In this document: positions 53,593-64,000 of the stretch, piece by piece
How positions within the stretch are numbered: the stretch's first letter is position 1
Layout: every line of letters starts with the position of its first letter
The notes under the pieces: generated by a model
Database searches by the model: none
What the model saw: only the letters and a program-made list of their open reading frames with translations
Told to the model about the DNA's origin: nothing
Program-made: the position numbers and the translations under genes
Source: Sporothrix humicola
Lineage: Eukaryota > Ascomycota > Sordariomycetes > Ophiostomatales > Ophiostomataceae
Length of the DNA stretch: 64,000 bases
Assembly (NCBI GenBank): GCA_021396245.1
Contig: WNYE01000018.1
Span: 372,001-436,000, forward strand
Direction of reading: 5' to 3'

Positions 53593-55666
53593 TTTGATCA
53601 GTGTTTCCAGATAACGTCGATAGAGACAGCAAAAACAACCAAAACAAAGGACGACACTACAAGGGACATTCTCCCGTATTTGTAGAAATTATTTCATGTT
53701 CTATCCTCTTTTTTACTACAATTGCACGGCTCATCTCATCCGCGGGGATGATCCCCCAAGAAATTCTGGAGATGTCGCAATGTCGCAAACCGGGGTCGCG
53801 GTAGCGACATCTCGTAGATTGCCCCGTTCTGTCCAATCAACAGCCCAGCTTCTCCTGTCGACTGCCGTCACGCACGCAAAAGGTGTAAGAATACTACAAA
53901 ATCACGTCCCGTCCCAAAGCTACGTTCGCAACCTCAGCGATACCGTTTGGGGAAGGGAATCTCCGAAAAGGACAAATAGAAACGAGGATCTTATCATCCG
54001 GCAGGCAGAATTCTTCGCGAATGCAACTCACGACATGCGGACTGCTCCAGAAAACCAGAATACCGTTGCATCAAAACTTTGACAGTTCTTGGTATTTCGT
54101 GAACATCCAGCACGCTGCACTGTGTGTCATCAAGCTCGTTATCACCTCGTCTAGAGAACCGGCAGAGCGGCATCGGGTTAATGCCTATCGATGATGTCTG
54201 TACTAAAGAACCGGCGCCAATGATAGGATGATTCGTCTTAATGACCATACTCTAACGGAGGCAGATAAAATAATAAAATCATTGAAGACGCCGAATCCAC
54301 GTGGTTATACGACGGCAAAGGAATGACCATGATGCAGACAAGCATCGCTCCACGAGGAGCCATCCACATGACTGATCTGATATCCGATATGATCCCACAC
54401 ATGTTGCCAGAATGGATTGTAACTAATACTAGATACACACAGTTTATTTTTCAACTTTATTTGTTTCATAAACATATGGAAGTGGCAGAAGCATACCAAA
54501 AAGGTGGCGTAAAGCCATGCGAATCGATCATGCGGGCCACTCCCGCGCCCGCCATGTGCCGGGTGGAGAACGGCAACGGAAATCCCGACCTCTCCTTATT
54601 GTTTCTTTTTATTTCTACTCTTCAGTCTAGCATTTATCTAGATTTACTTTTCGTCTTCATTTTTTGGTGTTATTTTTCTTCGTTTATTTGAAAACAACTT
54701 TCTTTTTTCATCCGTGTATCTTTAAAAAAAAGCTGGTAATACTGCTGAGAGGAAAGACTCGCAATTACAAGCCACTCGTATTCGCAACTTTAGTCATATA
54801 GACAACGTTATATCTATTCAAGAAGTAGTCTAATCTTTAATGATACATACAGAATTGCATCGATTACACTATCATCCTATTTCCAGGAAAGGAAGTCACG
54901 ATATTGACCGTTGGTCGGATGTTATTTGTCAACGCCGAGGGCGACCTGGCTAAAAAAACGTGCCGTCATTCACTAAAATACAGCGGCCAAGCTTATTCAA
55001 CGTTCCCAAAATGCACCTTCTGATTTGGAAACAGTAGCCTTCTGGTGGTTGCCTTATTGGGCCTAGCATAACTAGATCTGAAGCACAGTTATTCCCCACT
55101 CTTCTGGCATCTTCGCCGTTGAATGACAGAGCTTCCAGAAAGCCAACACCTTGTTGGCTACTCAGCCTTCTGTAATCCGTACCGTTCTTCAGGGACATGG
55201 AGGGGTTGACTGACGGTGATTTACTGCATGACAATTACACACGCGAGACACGCCAACACACCTGAGAAGTCAACGTCGGTCTCTCCGCCTTATGCCGGCA
55301 GAATTCCAAATGCCTGAAGCTCGGCTTTCACTTTTTTTGCTCTCTGCACGCTTGCTAATCATTCGGAAATCGTAAAACGATCCAAAGGCGGTCGCACCTC
55401 CCTTTCCCAGCTCTTCCAGCTCCATCCATTTCCTGCCATTCTTTCATTTCCACGCGCCAAAATTTCGCCATCGTTTCTAATCTTGCATCGCTCCTGCCCT
55501 GACCCCTCCCGTAATCTACTCTATACCTTGTCTCTCGTACCTTCCCCTCCCCAATTGACTTTTCAATTGTGTGTGACCCAGCTTTGTATATAGCTTCGAC
55601 CTCTTGCCCCATATCTTTCCCGATCCTCTCTTCTTTTTTTTTCTCCTTTCCCTTTTCCTTTCCAGC
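53593..55666. other. Intergenic region between permease and thioredoxin
   Basis: About 2 kb without a credible gene. The left part is the permease promoter. The right end (from 55380) is C/T-rich and is the thioredoxin promoter. Confidence 0.5.
55587..55593 (+). promoter_or_regulatory. TATA box of the thioredoxin gene
   Basis: TATATAG, 80 bases upstream of the ATG at 55667 and 209 upstream of the internal ATG at 55796. Confidence 0.4.
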
Positions 55667-56178
55667 ATGTCTGCATCACGCACACTCTTCAACCGACTTT
55701 CCACATCTGCTCGTCCTACGATCGCATCTCGCTTTACCACCATTTCTCCTTCGACCACCAATTCTTCCCGCCTCTTCCACGCCTCCAAGCCCAACATGAC
55801 TGTCCACAGCATCAGCACCTACGACGAGTTCGCCAGCATCCGCAAGGTGAACAAGGTCGTCGTCGTCGACTTTTACGCCACATGGTGCGGCCCCTGCAAG
55901 GTCATCTCGCCCATCTTTGAAAAGTGAGTACAGCTCCCTAACACTCCTTTTGAGATTGAACCCTGCTAACACTTTCCAGGCTCTCTGAAGACCCCAGATT
56001 CTCCGGCGTCTACTTCGCCAAGGTTGACGTCGACGCCGTTCCCCAGGTCGCCCAGGAGCAGGCCGTCCGTGCCATGCCCACTTTCATGGCCTTTGTCGAG
56101 GAAAAGAAGGCTGGCGACGTTGTCGGCGCCAACCCGCCCGCCCTCGAGCAGCTCGTCGCCAAAGTCGCTGCCGCATAA
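55667..56178 (+). CDS. Thioredoxin with N-terminal leader, 151 aa
   Basis: Two exons, 55667-55923 and 55980-56178 (456 nt). The thioredoxin fold is complete: V-V-V-D-F-Y-A-T-W-C-G-P-C-K with redox Cys at 74 and 77, the cis-proline loop R-A-M-P-T-F, and the C-terminal helix. It reduces protein disulfides and is recycled by thioredoxin reductase. Upstream of the classic core start, M-T-V-H-S (ATG at 55796, giving a 108-residue cytosolic form), lies a 43-residue leader, M-S-A-S-R-T-L-F-N-R-L-S-T-S-A-R, rich in Ser/Arg with no acidic residue. That is what a mitochondrial presequence looks like. Alternative starts could give two locations from one gene. Confidence 0.9.
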
Positions 56179-58829
56179 AACGAGAGGAGACTGACGGATG
56201 AAAAACGAAAACAAAAAATACACAAAAAAATCCAAAATACCACATGTTGCAATTGTTGCATATATAGATTCAATGCATATTTCTGTCCTTTTTTATTCCC
56301 TTTTTGACCTCGTTTACAAATGTCCAAACAGTGAATTCCTGAAGGATGCGACTGGCGCGCAAAAAAATGACGTATTTTTAAGCAGCTTTGCGATTGCGCG
56401 GGGCGTCCATTGACGGTGTGGTTTTATCACGTGATCTCACACGTGCCAATCACTGGAAGATCCTTTGCATCTTCGAGATCATGGATTGCGCACCGTTTCC
56501 GCTACGAAAATACCCCGTATCCTTTTATGTAAATCCACACGAGCTTGTTTTATTTTTGGAAAGAAAATGGCAAGTTTCGCTATCCACTGTGCTCGACGGG
56601 TCGCCGATAACAGGGGAGCGGAAGATGGAAATGCTGGTGCCTGATACTGTTCCTTGCAGATTTCGTCAGTCGTTTACGACGGCCAGAAAAATTATGTAAA
56701 ACCCCGCAGATTTGTTGTTGTATTTAAAAATTCAGAATCAAGATCAAACAAAAGGCGAAGGAAGCAAGCTAGAATCCATCGAAAGTTAATTCGAAGAGCT
56801 TTGTTCCGAAGCTGGACTTTATTTGCGAGATGTTCGAGCTATGCGGTTCGAGATGCGGCCTCGCACCTTCCCCCGCCAAAAGGCGCTAGCTTGCTCCAGC
56901 TTGCAGCAAGCTCTCTGAACAAAGAAGAAAGCAATCGCGATTACACGGCTCCTTTGGTTCTTGGCTTTCATTCTGTAATAATACGTGGTCCTTCAGCATT
57001 CTCATATAATCGATTACGCTTCGTCAGCTCACAAATCCGTTTGTTGGCTGCCTTGTGCTCAAACAGCGATAACCGGCGTGGCCGTGCAATTTTGGTTTAT
57101 GTTCGTGGTTGCCCGGAATGCCACCAGGAGCCCATTCCAAAGGTGCCCAAGTAGGAAGTCGCTAAGAGCTATTCACTAACAATAGCTGCACGTGCACTAA
57201 TACATCCTGCATATGGTGTCCAATGTACTGCCACTCGATTTGACGGTTTTGTTGTGCCTGGTTCGGCTTGGTGCCTGGCCAAAGGGAGGGTAAATCGGCG
57301 GTTGGCACAAGTTCCCGTGACGTGACGTCGGTCTGTCGCTCGATATTTTTGGTCTCGATCTTGGCCCCAAACTACCCAAACTAGAGCCCGTATTCGATTG
57401 ATCGTTCCTTATTGTTGGTTCGCTGGTTTCTCTTTGCTCCTGCTTCTCTTGTCGTTCCAACGTTCCGGACTCCGTATTATTGTGGGCGCCCTCCCATTCT
57501 CGGGACCAGGCTAGGTCACACCTTCCTCGTTTTCAAGACTTTTTAACAACTTTTGCCTCTCTCTTTCTTCTTGCCTTCTTTGCCTTCTCGTTCCTGCGCC
57601 ACGCTCTTTCCCTTTGTTAGCTTCATACGGGCATTCTTTGTGTCGCTCCTTCTTATTTACAAGATTAACCTTCCATTTTCTTGTGCAGCTGTTGAATCGC
57701 GACTTCTTCTTTAGGGTTTAGCTTATTGCTGTCGTATTCGTGCGGCCTTGCATGTGCATTCAGTCGTCTTACGTCTCGGTCCCTCCTGCCGCCTCTGAAA
57801 CACCATTCAAGCAAGCCACGCTCCCTTTTCCACGTCTCATCCGGTCCCGTGTCTATTGAAGGCCTTTTGATCTCCATTTTCTTCCATTCATACCTCATCT
57901 CTCTTTACCGCCCACTGCGCATAGCCGCCTACACCTTTCTGCACCTCCAACCTCCAACCTCCAACCTCCAACTGCGATCCACTACTTGTCCCGGCTCGCC
58001 TATCACACGCCCCGGTCTAGTTGGACGTCTAAAAATCCGCCCACGAGGCTGAGCCTCAACTACTCCTCATTGCCTTCTTTTCAGTCTCCCTTCCGTCTCT
58101 CTTTCGACCACACCATCTTCACTCTTTCTCAACACATTCGCTTCTGCCTTTCGTCATTCTTTTCTCTTACGCTACCCCAGCCTTGACTCGTCGCCTCATT
58201 CTCTCGAGCTCAAACTCTCCAGCACGACTCCACCGACCTGCAGCAAGCCACTGGTTTTTCTGTGTCTCTTGTGTTTCTAGCAGCTCTCTCTGCCACCTGT
58301 CACACCCTCTCCTGGGAACTTAACTCTCCCATTATCAGAAACCAGTTCACCGCACCTCTGCCCGACCTCCGCCTTGGTAGCACCGCCCTCTGTTTGTCCG
58401 CGGACCGGCTTGTGCGAGCGTGCGCGGCCTTGTGCTTTTGTCTTGGCTTCTGCGTCTGTGCCTGTTTCTGATTTCCCCAACGTCCACCAAGCCCTTTATT
58501 GCGACAGCCTTCTTTCGATACTCCGGCCATCTTGGTCTTTCGTGACGTTTCCTGCTCATATCTTGCATTCCATATCGTCCTCTTTTGTTTCACTTTTCGG
58601 CTTTACTTTCTTGTCTTGCCTTCTTCACTACAGGCGTTTCCTTTGATACCCCATACATTGCTCGTTCCCGATGCCTGAATAGCATATCTTCCTCTTTGCG
58701 CAGTTGCCAACCACCCATCTCATGGACTTTTTACCCTTCACACCCCTGCCATTCCTCCTCGAAAGATTAAGGTTACTTCCCAAGAACCTTAAATAAACAC
58801 AACGAAAAAAAACCAATATCATAATACAA
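56179..58829. other. Intergenic region and leader of the ankyrin gene
   Basis: 2.65 kb without an accepted gene. From about 57480 to 58770 the + strand is C/T-rich, including four CCTCCAA units at 57946-57969. This is typical of a long promoter and 5' leader. The immediate context before the start codon is A-rich (ATAATACAAATG). Confidence 0.5.
57946..57971 (+). repeat. 7-bp repeat CCTCCAA
   Basis: Four tandem CCTCCAA units in the C/T-rich leader of the ankyrin gene. Confidence 0.75.
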
Positions 58830-61800
58830 ATGGCCTCACCCCCTGCCGCCGCCGCCGCTCTTCGGCAGCAGCGGCTGGCCGCCATCTCTGCCGAATGGGG
58901 CGTCGGCCCGCTCCCGCCCGCTCCCCGCCTTACCAAACCACTGCAACCTTTCAGTGTCCGCAATGCCCAGGACGACCAGGCTGCCGAGGAGCTGCTCAAA
59001 CGTAGACGAATGGCTGCGTCTTCGGACGGCCAACGACAACCCACATTACGCCGCGCCTTCACCACATCCCGACGAAAAGACTGGGACCCGGCCGAGATCT
59101 TTGCTGCTCTTGATGCACATGTCGACCAAGGCGGATCGGCAGGTGTTGCCGAGGCTTTGGTCGTCAAACTCACCTCTGTCGGCGGTGACCTCAATGTCGC
59201 CAACACCAAGACCAAGACGAATCTGCTCACACGGCGACGCAGTGTCGAATCGTTTGAGCGCAGTCGATTATTACAGCGTGCCATTGAGCACAAGAACAGC
59301 GAAATGGTTGCTGTCTTGGTGCCCTATGCCGACCCGTTGACCTTGGATTCCAGCTTACCCACAGCTATCCAATCTGGACGCGCCGATTTGGTCGAGCACC
59401 TCTTGCGATATGGTGCCTGCATGGCTAACACGACGGCCGGCCAGGATGCGTTCCGCCAGATCTGCTCTGAGGGCGGACAAGCCGACTTGGTAGCCTTGCT
59501 TCTCGCATCAGATGGACGACCGGGCCCATCCGAAATGTCGCCGGCCTTGGTCGATGCTGCAAAACGGGGATGTCTCGAAACAGTCATGCATCTGAGCCGC
59601 TCAACAGCCGACGGAAACTACAACAACGCGGCGGCACTCCGTGAAGGTATCATTGCATCGCGTGTGGATATTGTTCTTGCCATTGTCACCGGCACACAAC
59701 CACCACACAGCACGCTGCTGAATGGCGCCTTTAAGATCCTCTTTTCGCTTGCCTCAGTATTACCAAACGAGAAAATGGCACTGGCAGAGATCCTTCTTTG
59801 TTCAGGCGCCGGTGGTGATATTGTTGCGTCAGCACTGGCACAGTCTTGTATGAACAACTTTTCGGAAATGGCATCGCTCCTAGCCTACTACGGCGCATCA
59901 GTAGAATACAACAACGCGGCGGTCCTACGACACGTCCTATCACAGAAGCGGGTCGGTCTGGCCCAACTCTTACTTTCAGAGCATGTTACCGTGAGCCCAC
60001 GGCGTGCTTCTGAGTGTATCACCTTTCTTCCAAAATCCATCAGTTATGAAGAGCGCTTTGTGCTCCTCGTACTCCTACTCCGAAAAGGTGCTGGCGGCGG
60101 TCCTCTCAACGACTATCTTGTCGAGGTTACCGAATCCGGCGATATCGAGTCTGCCAAGCTCCTTCTCACACCTTACTACCCTGATCACACAGGATCACCA
60201 TCGCCTGTCGACCAAAGAGCAGCTCACAGACGATCGACCGTCCAACGGCACCACACAGCCTCGGTCAACCACAAAGATGGCATGGCCCTGCAGATTGCTG
60301 TGCAGACCGCCAGTTTTGAAATTGTCGAGGCTATGCTTGCCACACGTCCCTCGCCAGAAATCCTGGCTGAGGTCTTCCCCAACATCTTCAACCTGCCTGC
60401 CGACCAGCGGTATAAGATGATCGAACTTTTTTTAGCTACCGGCTTTACTGGTCCAGTCATCACAGCTGCTCTCCAACAGGCTATCCAGGAACCACCACAA
60501 GACCGCGACCAGCGTCTGATCACGGCGCTGCTTCGTTCCAATGCCGACATCAACTTTTCAGGTGGTGCCGGCCTCGTATCGGCCGTCGCTAACGGCGATG
60601 TCGGCCTACTACAGACTATTCTACGAAACAGCCAGCCAACAAGACAGGCATTGGCCGCTGCCATGTCCCAGACCATCACGGTTGCTGACCCACATACACG
60701 GCAACAGGTGGTCTTCTCCCTCCTCAACGCGGGCGTCAGTCAGGAACGTGCTGCTGTGGCTGAAGTGCTCATTGCCACACTGACTATGCCGACGCTGGAC
60801 AATGATCTTGTTGAGATGCTTCTGGTTCAGGGCAAAGCCGATATCAACCACAATGCCGGCGCTGCTGTCGTCCTGGCCGCCGCTTATCCAGACGCCAAAA
60901 TACTCGACCGTCTCCTGTCGACAAAGTCTGCATCCCAAGACACCCTTAGTCGCGGTCTATACTCTCTTTCAGAACAACCCTCGACAAACGCAAAAGCTGT
61001 CAAACTAACAACACTTCTTCGTTACACTGACAAGAAGGAGCCACTCAACGACTTACTTGTATCGGAAGTGCAGATGGTTGTCAAGGCACCGCCACAGCAG
61101 CGCATCTTTTCCATAGTCCAGGCACTCTTGAACGCAGGTGCCGATATCAACGCACACAATGCGGCTGCGCTGTGCCTCGCCGTGGCGACACCTGTATCCC
61201 AGATTGTCGAGATGCTCCTCAAGTATCAACCTAGCCCAGCCTCATTGGCGGCCGCCATCCCGCGTATCTTTAACATTTCCGACGCTATGGATCGCTTCTC
61301 TCTCGCCAAAATGCTTTTGGAAGCTGGCGTTCCAACCTATGAAGTTAGCCGCGCCCTCAACCATGCAGTAGTCAATTTCCCACAAGATCCGTCACTCCTG
61401 AAAGTCTTAGCTCCTGCTGCCGATCCCGAGGATGGCAGCGCGGTATTCTCCGCGGTCAAGTCACAGAAGCCCGATACGCTAGCTGTTCTCCTGTCGGCAA
61501 AACATTTTGCCGTCTCCGTTCTCAACGTGGCACTGTCTGAAGCCATGAGCCTTTCCGAGAAATCAACAAGACAAGCAATGTGTGCACAGCTGATGCGCGC
61601 CGGTGCAGCGGGATCGGCAGTGTCCGACGCCCTCTTGGCTGCTGCTGCAGATGCCGACCTTGGTCTAGGAAGCATCCTTCTGGAGAATGGAGCCAGTGCC
61701 GACCACAATGATGGCCAGGCTATTGTCATGGCATGCCGTTCGGGGTCTTCTGATGTTCTGCAAATGCTCCTGAAAAGCCACTCGGCACCCAAGGCAGAGA

Positions 61801-64000
61801 CACTGTCCCGTGGATTTGAAGATGCCGGCAAGCTTGACGACCTCAAAGCGCGTGAGACCATATTCTGTCTTCTCCTGGAAAAGGGTGTCTCAAGCGAGGC
61901 TATCAACAAAGAACTTGTCGCTTCCGCTGGATATGGTGACGACGGCGTCGACCTCGTCCGGCTACTGCTGGAACACGGCGCCGACACCAACTACAACAAG
62001 GGCGAGGCTGTTCGGACGAGCACACGCAACGGCTTCATGGCCACCCTCAAATTGCTGTTGGGGATTGATGATGCGTCACCGACAAAGAAGGACAAGCCTG
62101 AGAGTCCAACTCAGGACACAATGGTGCGCGCACTTAAGATCAGCTGGATGCTCAAGGGAGAACTCCGTTACCAGGTTATCCAGTGGCTCTTTGCCGCTGG
62201 CTTACAGCCGACCGAAGCTGTTCACATTGCACTCAACAAGGCTGTCAAAGAGGAGCGCCCCAACCTGGACCTGGTCAAGCTTCTACTCGAGCATGGTGCA
62301 TCACCACTTGCCGACGGCTGCCAGACACTCGTCAACGCTGCCTGTCGGTCCCAGTCTGCAATCCTCGAACTATGCACGGCATCCTCGGACGTATCGACCT
62401 CCGATCTTGACTACGTCCTAGCTGAAGCTCTTGATCCTTCAAGAGTGAACGACTGGCTGACACCAGAGGGCCTCGACACAGCCCAGCTGCTCTTCGATAA
62501 AGGTGCTAATAGCAAAGATCTTGGCCGCATCCTCAGTCTTTGCGTGGACAATTGTACCGACGACAGTGACCATAACGATGTGGCCAAAAAGTTTGTCCAG
62601 CTGCTTGTCAAGCACGGTGCCGATGTCAATATTGACCAGGGAGGTCCGCTCCAAGCAGCCGCGAAGCTGGGCGATGCCGATCTTGTTCGGCAGCTTCTCT
62701 CGCTCAGCCCCAGTGCTGAGACGACGGCCATGGCTTTCCCTTACATTTTCGATTCAAATGCGTCAGAAGATACAGCAGTCCATCTCATCGAGCTCTTTCG
62801 CGAACACAAGATCAACGACGCCGAGGGTGGCCTCGATGTCATGTTCAAGCATCCTGATCGTGAGCCGGTTGTGTTCCTGGCCATGTCCCAGTACCCACGG
62901 TCCGTCCGCATTCTTGAGGCACTGCTAGATGCTGGCTTCTACCATGATCAAATGACAACTGTTCGCGTTGCGCCTGAGATCGACGAAGACGAAACTGTAT
63001 CGTTGCTGTTCTGGGCACTTCTCCAGCCGCAAAAGAAGATCAGCAGTGGTCTCATCGAGCTGCTCATTGAACGCGGAAGCAACGTCAACTTTGAGACACC
63101 GTTGTCAATGACTACCCCTCTCATGCTCGCCATCCAAAGCAAGCGTCCCGAGCTGGTCCAGTCGCTCATTCGTGCAGGTGCTGAAATCGATGTCACCGAT
63201 CATTCTGGAGAGACGCCCCTATTCATGGCTGTCCGAGCCGGTGGTGATATGAGTGTCGCCATGATGATCGACATTCTGGCCTCCGAACCCTCCAAGAACG
63301 ACGGCTCATTGCACCTGGCCGCTCAAACGCTTAACCTCAAAGCCATGAAGCTTCTTGTTAAGAACAAGCATGACATGGACTTCCCTTGCCCACTGTACGG
63401 CGGCCGCAGCGCTCTCTCCGAAATTTGTTTGCATGGCACCAACGACGGACCCATGACGGCGTCACGCCTCAAGAGTCTAGACCACTGTATCGCCTTCCTT
63501 GTCGATCAAGGCAGCGACATCCAGCTGCGGTCCAACGGCAAGACGCCTCTGCTTCTGGCGCTCGAGTCACAAGACCCAGTGTCCACAACGCAGTTCCTGC
63601 TCAAGGCTGGGCTGTACAAGTATGTCAACAGCCCGTTCAACCGGTTCCACGACAGTGTCAACACGTATTCGCCGACAATGTACGTCAGTCATGTGCTACA
63701 GCCGCCGACGGCAGTTCGCGAACGTCTTTTGGCCGTTCTGCAAATGAGCCGTGCCGAAGATCTCTTCTTTGCGCGCACGGGCCCGCAACCGCCCGGTGCC
63801 GTCAACGTTCCCGACGACTTGATGCGTGTTGAGCGCGAGCGCCTGGCTCAACTCGAACGTGCTCAGGCCGAAGAGCAGGAACGGGCCAAGGAACGACGAC
63901 ACACCGAGGAGCTTGCCGAGATGGCTGCCCGTGCCCGGCGCGACGAATTGCAGGCTCTGCACGAGCGCACCGAAGCAGAAGCACTCGCAACGCGTCGCAA
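58830..64000 (+). CDS. Giant ankyrin-repeat protein with C-terminal coiled coil (partial, 3' end outside window)
   Basis: Open from ATG at 58830 (M-A-S-P-P-A-A-A-A-A-L-R-Q-Q-R) to the last base, 1723 codons with no stop and no intron needed. After a ~100-residue N-terminus the whole length is alpha-helical pairs ending in ankyrin-type loops, mostly degenerate: L-L-N-A-G-A-D-I-N, L-L-E-H-G-A-D-T-N, L-V-K-H-G-A-D-V-N. The most canonical repeats are near residues 1425-1475 (T-P-L-M-L-A-I-Q-S-K-R-P-E-L-V, then G-E-T-P-L-F-M-A-V). From about 1663 onward it changes to a charged E/R/A-rich coiled coil (E-R-E-R-L-A-Q-L-E-R-A-Q-A-E-E-Q-E-R) that continues past the window. Such proteins are scaffolds; a specific partner cannot be read from the sequence. 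Confidence 0.88.
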   Translation, partial: MASPPAAAAALRQQRLAAISAEWGVGPLPPAPRLTKPLQPFSVRNAQDDQAAEELLKRRRMAASSDGQRQPTLRRAFTTSRRKDWDPAEIFAALDAHVDQGGSAGVAEALVVKLTSVGGDLNVANTKTKTNLLTRRRSVESFERSRLLQRAIEHKNSEMVAVLVPYADPLTLDSSLPTAIQSGRADLVEHLLRYGACMANTTAGQDAFRQICSEGGQADLVALLLASDGRPGPSEMSPALVDAAKRGCLETVMHLSRSTADGNYNNAAALREGIIASRVDIVLAIVTGTQPPHSTLLNGAFKILFSLASVLPNEKMALAEILLCSGAGGDIVASALAQSCMNNFSEMASLLAYYGASVEYNNAAVLRHVLSQKRVGLAQLLLSEHVTVSPRRASECITFLPKSISYEERFVLLVLLLRKGAGGGPLNDYLVEVTESGDIESAKLLLTPYYPDHTGSPSPVDQRAAHRRSTVQRHHTASVNHKDGMALQIAVQTASFEIVEAMLATRPSPEILAEVFPNIFNLPADQRYKMIELFLATGFTGPVITAALQQAIQEPPQDRDQRLITALLRSNADINFSGGAGLVSAVANGDVGLLQTILRNSQPTRQALAAAMSQTITVADPHTRQQVVFSLLNAGVSQERAAVAEVLIATLTMPTLDNDLVEMLLVQGKADINHNAGAAVVLAAAYPDAKILDRLLSTKSASQDTLSRGLYSLSEQPSTNAKAVKLTTLLRYTDKKEPLNDLLVSEVQMVVKAPPQQRIFSIVQALLNAGADINAHNAAALCLAVATPVSQIVEMLLKYQPSPASLAAAIPRIFNISDAMDRFSLAKMLLEAGVPTYEVSRALNHAVVNFPQDPSLLKVLAPAADPEDGSAVFSAVKSQKPDTLAVLLSAKHFAVSVLNVALSEAMSLSEKSTRQAMCAQLMRAGAAGSAVSDALLAAAADADLGLGSILLENGASADHNDGQAIVMACRSGSSDVLQMLLKSHSAPKAETLSRGFEDAGKLDDLKARETIFCLLLEKGVSSEAINKELVASAGYGDDGVDLVRLLLEHGADTNYNKGEAVRTSTRNGFMATLKLLLGIDDASPTKKDKPESPTQDTMVRALKISWMLKGELRYQVIQWLFAAGLQPTEAVHIALNKAVKEERPNLDLVKLLLEHGASPLADGCQTLVNAACRSQSAILELCTASSDVSTSDLDYVLAEALDPSRVNDWLTPEGLDTAQLLFDKGANSKDLGRILSLCVDNCTDDSDHNDVAKKFVQLLVKHGADVNIDQGGPLQAAAKLGDADLVRQLLSLSPSAETTAMAFPYIFDSNASEDTAVHLIELFREHKINDAEGGLDVMFKHPDREPVVFLAMSQYPRSVRILEALLDAGFYHDQMTTVRVAPEIDEDETVSLLFWALLQPQKKISSGLIELLIERGSNVNFETPLSMTTPLMLAIQSKRPELVQSLIRAGAEIDVTDHSGETPLFMAVRAGGDMSVAMMIDILASEPSKNDGSLHLAAQTLNLKAMKLLVKNKHDMDFPCPLYGGRSALSEICLHGTNDGPMTASRLKSLDHCIAFLVDQGSDIQLRSNGKTPLLLALESQDPVSTTQFLLKAGLYKYVNSPFNRFHDSVNTYSPTMYVSHVLQPPTAVRERLLAVLQMSRAEDLFFARTGPQPPGAVNVPDDLMRVERERLAQLERAQAEEQERAKERRHTEELAEMAARARRDELQALHERTEAEALATRR

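Noticed and set aside
56654..57154. 166-codon + frame between thioredoxin and the ankyrin gene
   Set aside because: No family-like sequence and an unremarkable start context; probably chance.

Overview
The window is nuclear DNA from a filamentous ascomycete, most likely a Sordariomycete. The evidence is short spliceosomal introns (about 50-115 nt, GTRNGT..YAG), pyrimidine-rich leaders, Zn(II)2Cys6 regulators, MFS transporters, a GH3 beta-glucosidase with a PA14 insert, and an Rds1-type ferritin-like protein. I cannot name the species. All gene models were read by eye. Intron borders were placed where the junction restores the frame and a family-typical protein.

Layout. 0-10 kb: the acidic tail of an unseen gene, the kinetochore subunit NUF2 (-), then a 5 kb gene-free stretch leading to a conserved-looking, disordered 1024-residue protein (+). 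12.5-15.2 kb: an 897-residue serine/alanine-repeat secreted protein. 16-30 kb: a compact run of five genes: a flavin-containing monooxygenase (+), a GH3 beta-glucosidase (-), a sugar MFS permease (+), a DHA1-type MFS antiporter (+) and a Zn2Cys6 regulator (+). A shared motif, [CT][CG][CG]ATGGGGAAATA, lies in the promoters of three of them. 31.7-32.7 kb: a secreted ferritin-like protein. 33-51 kb: a gene-poor, low-complexity stretch holding a 56-codon stub of the serine-rich family, a glycosyltransferase-like gene split by a frameshift, a secreted intradiol dioxygenase, a decayed pseudogene, and three more serine-rich secreted proteins, all on the minus strand. 52-64 kb: a DAL5-type permease (-), a thioredoxin with a possible organellar leader (+), and the start of a very large ankyrin-repeat protein that runs off the window.

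Two systems stand out. The first is the 16-30 kb run, whose parts fit uptake of a glucoside, intracellular hydrolysis, oxidation of the aglycone, efflux and local regulation; this is inference. The second is a dispersed family of secreted proteins in this one window: signal peptide, a Cys-containing N-terminus (C-R/K-P-S/N in three members), a Ser-rich stalk of very variable length, and a six-cysteine beta-rich C-terminal domain. It has four intact members and one stub. I do not recognise the C-terminal domain as a named family.
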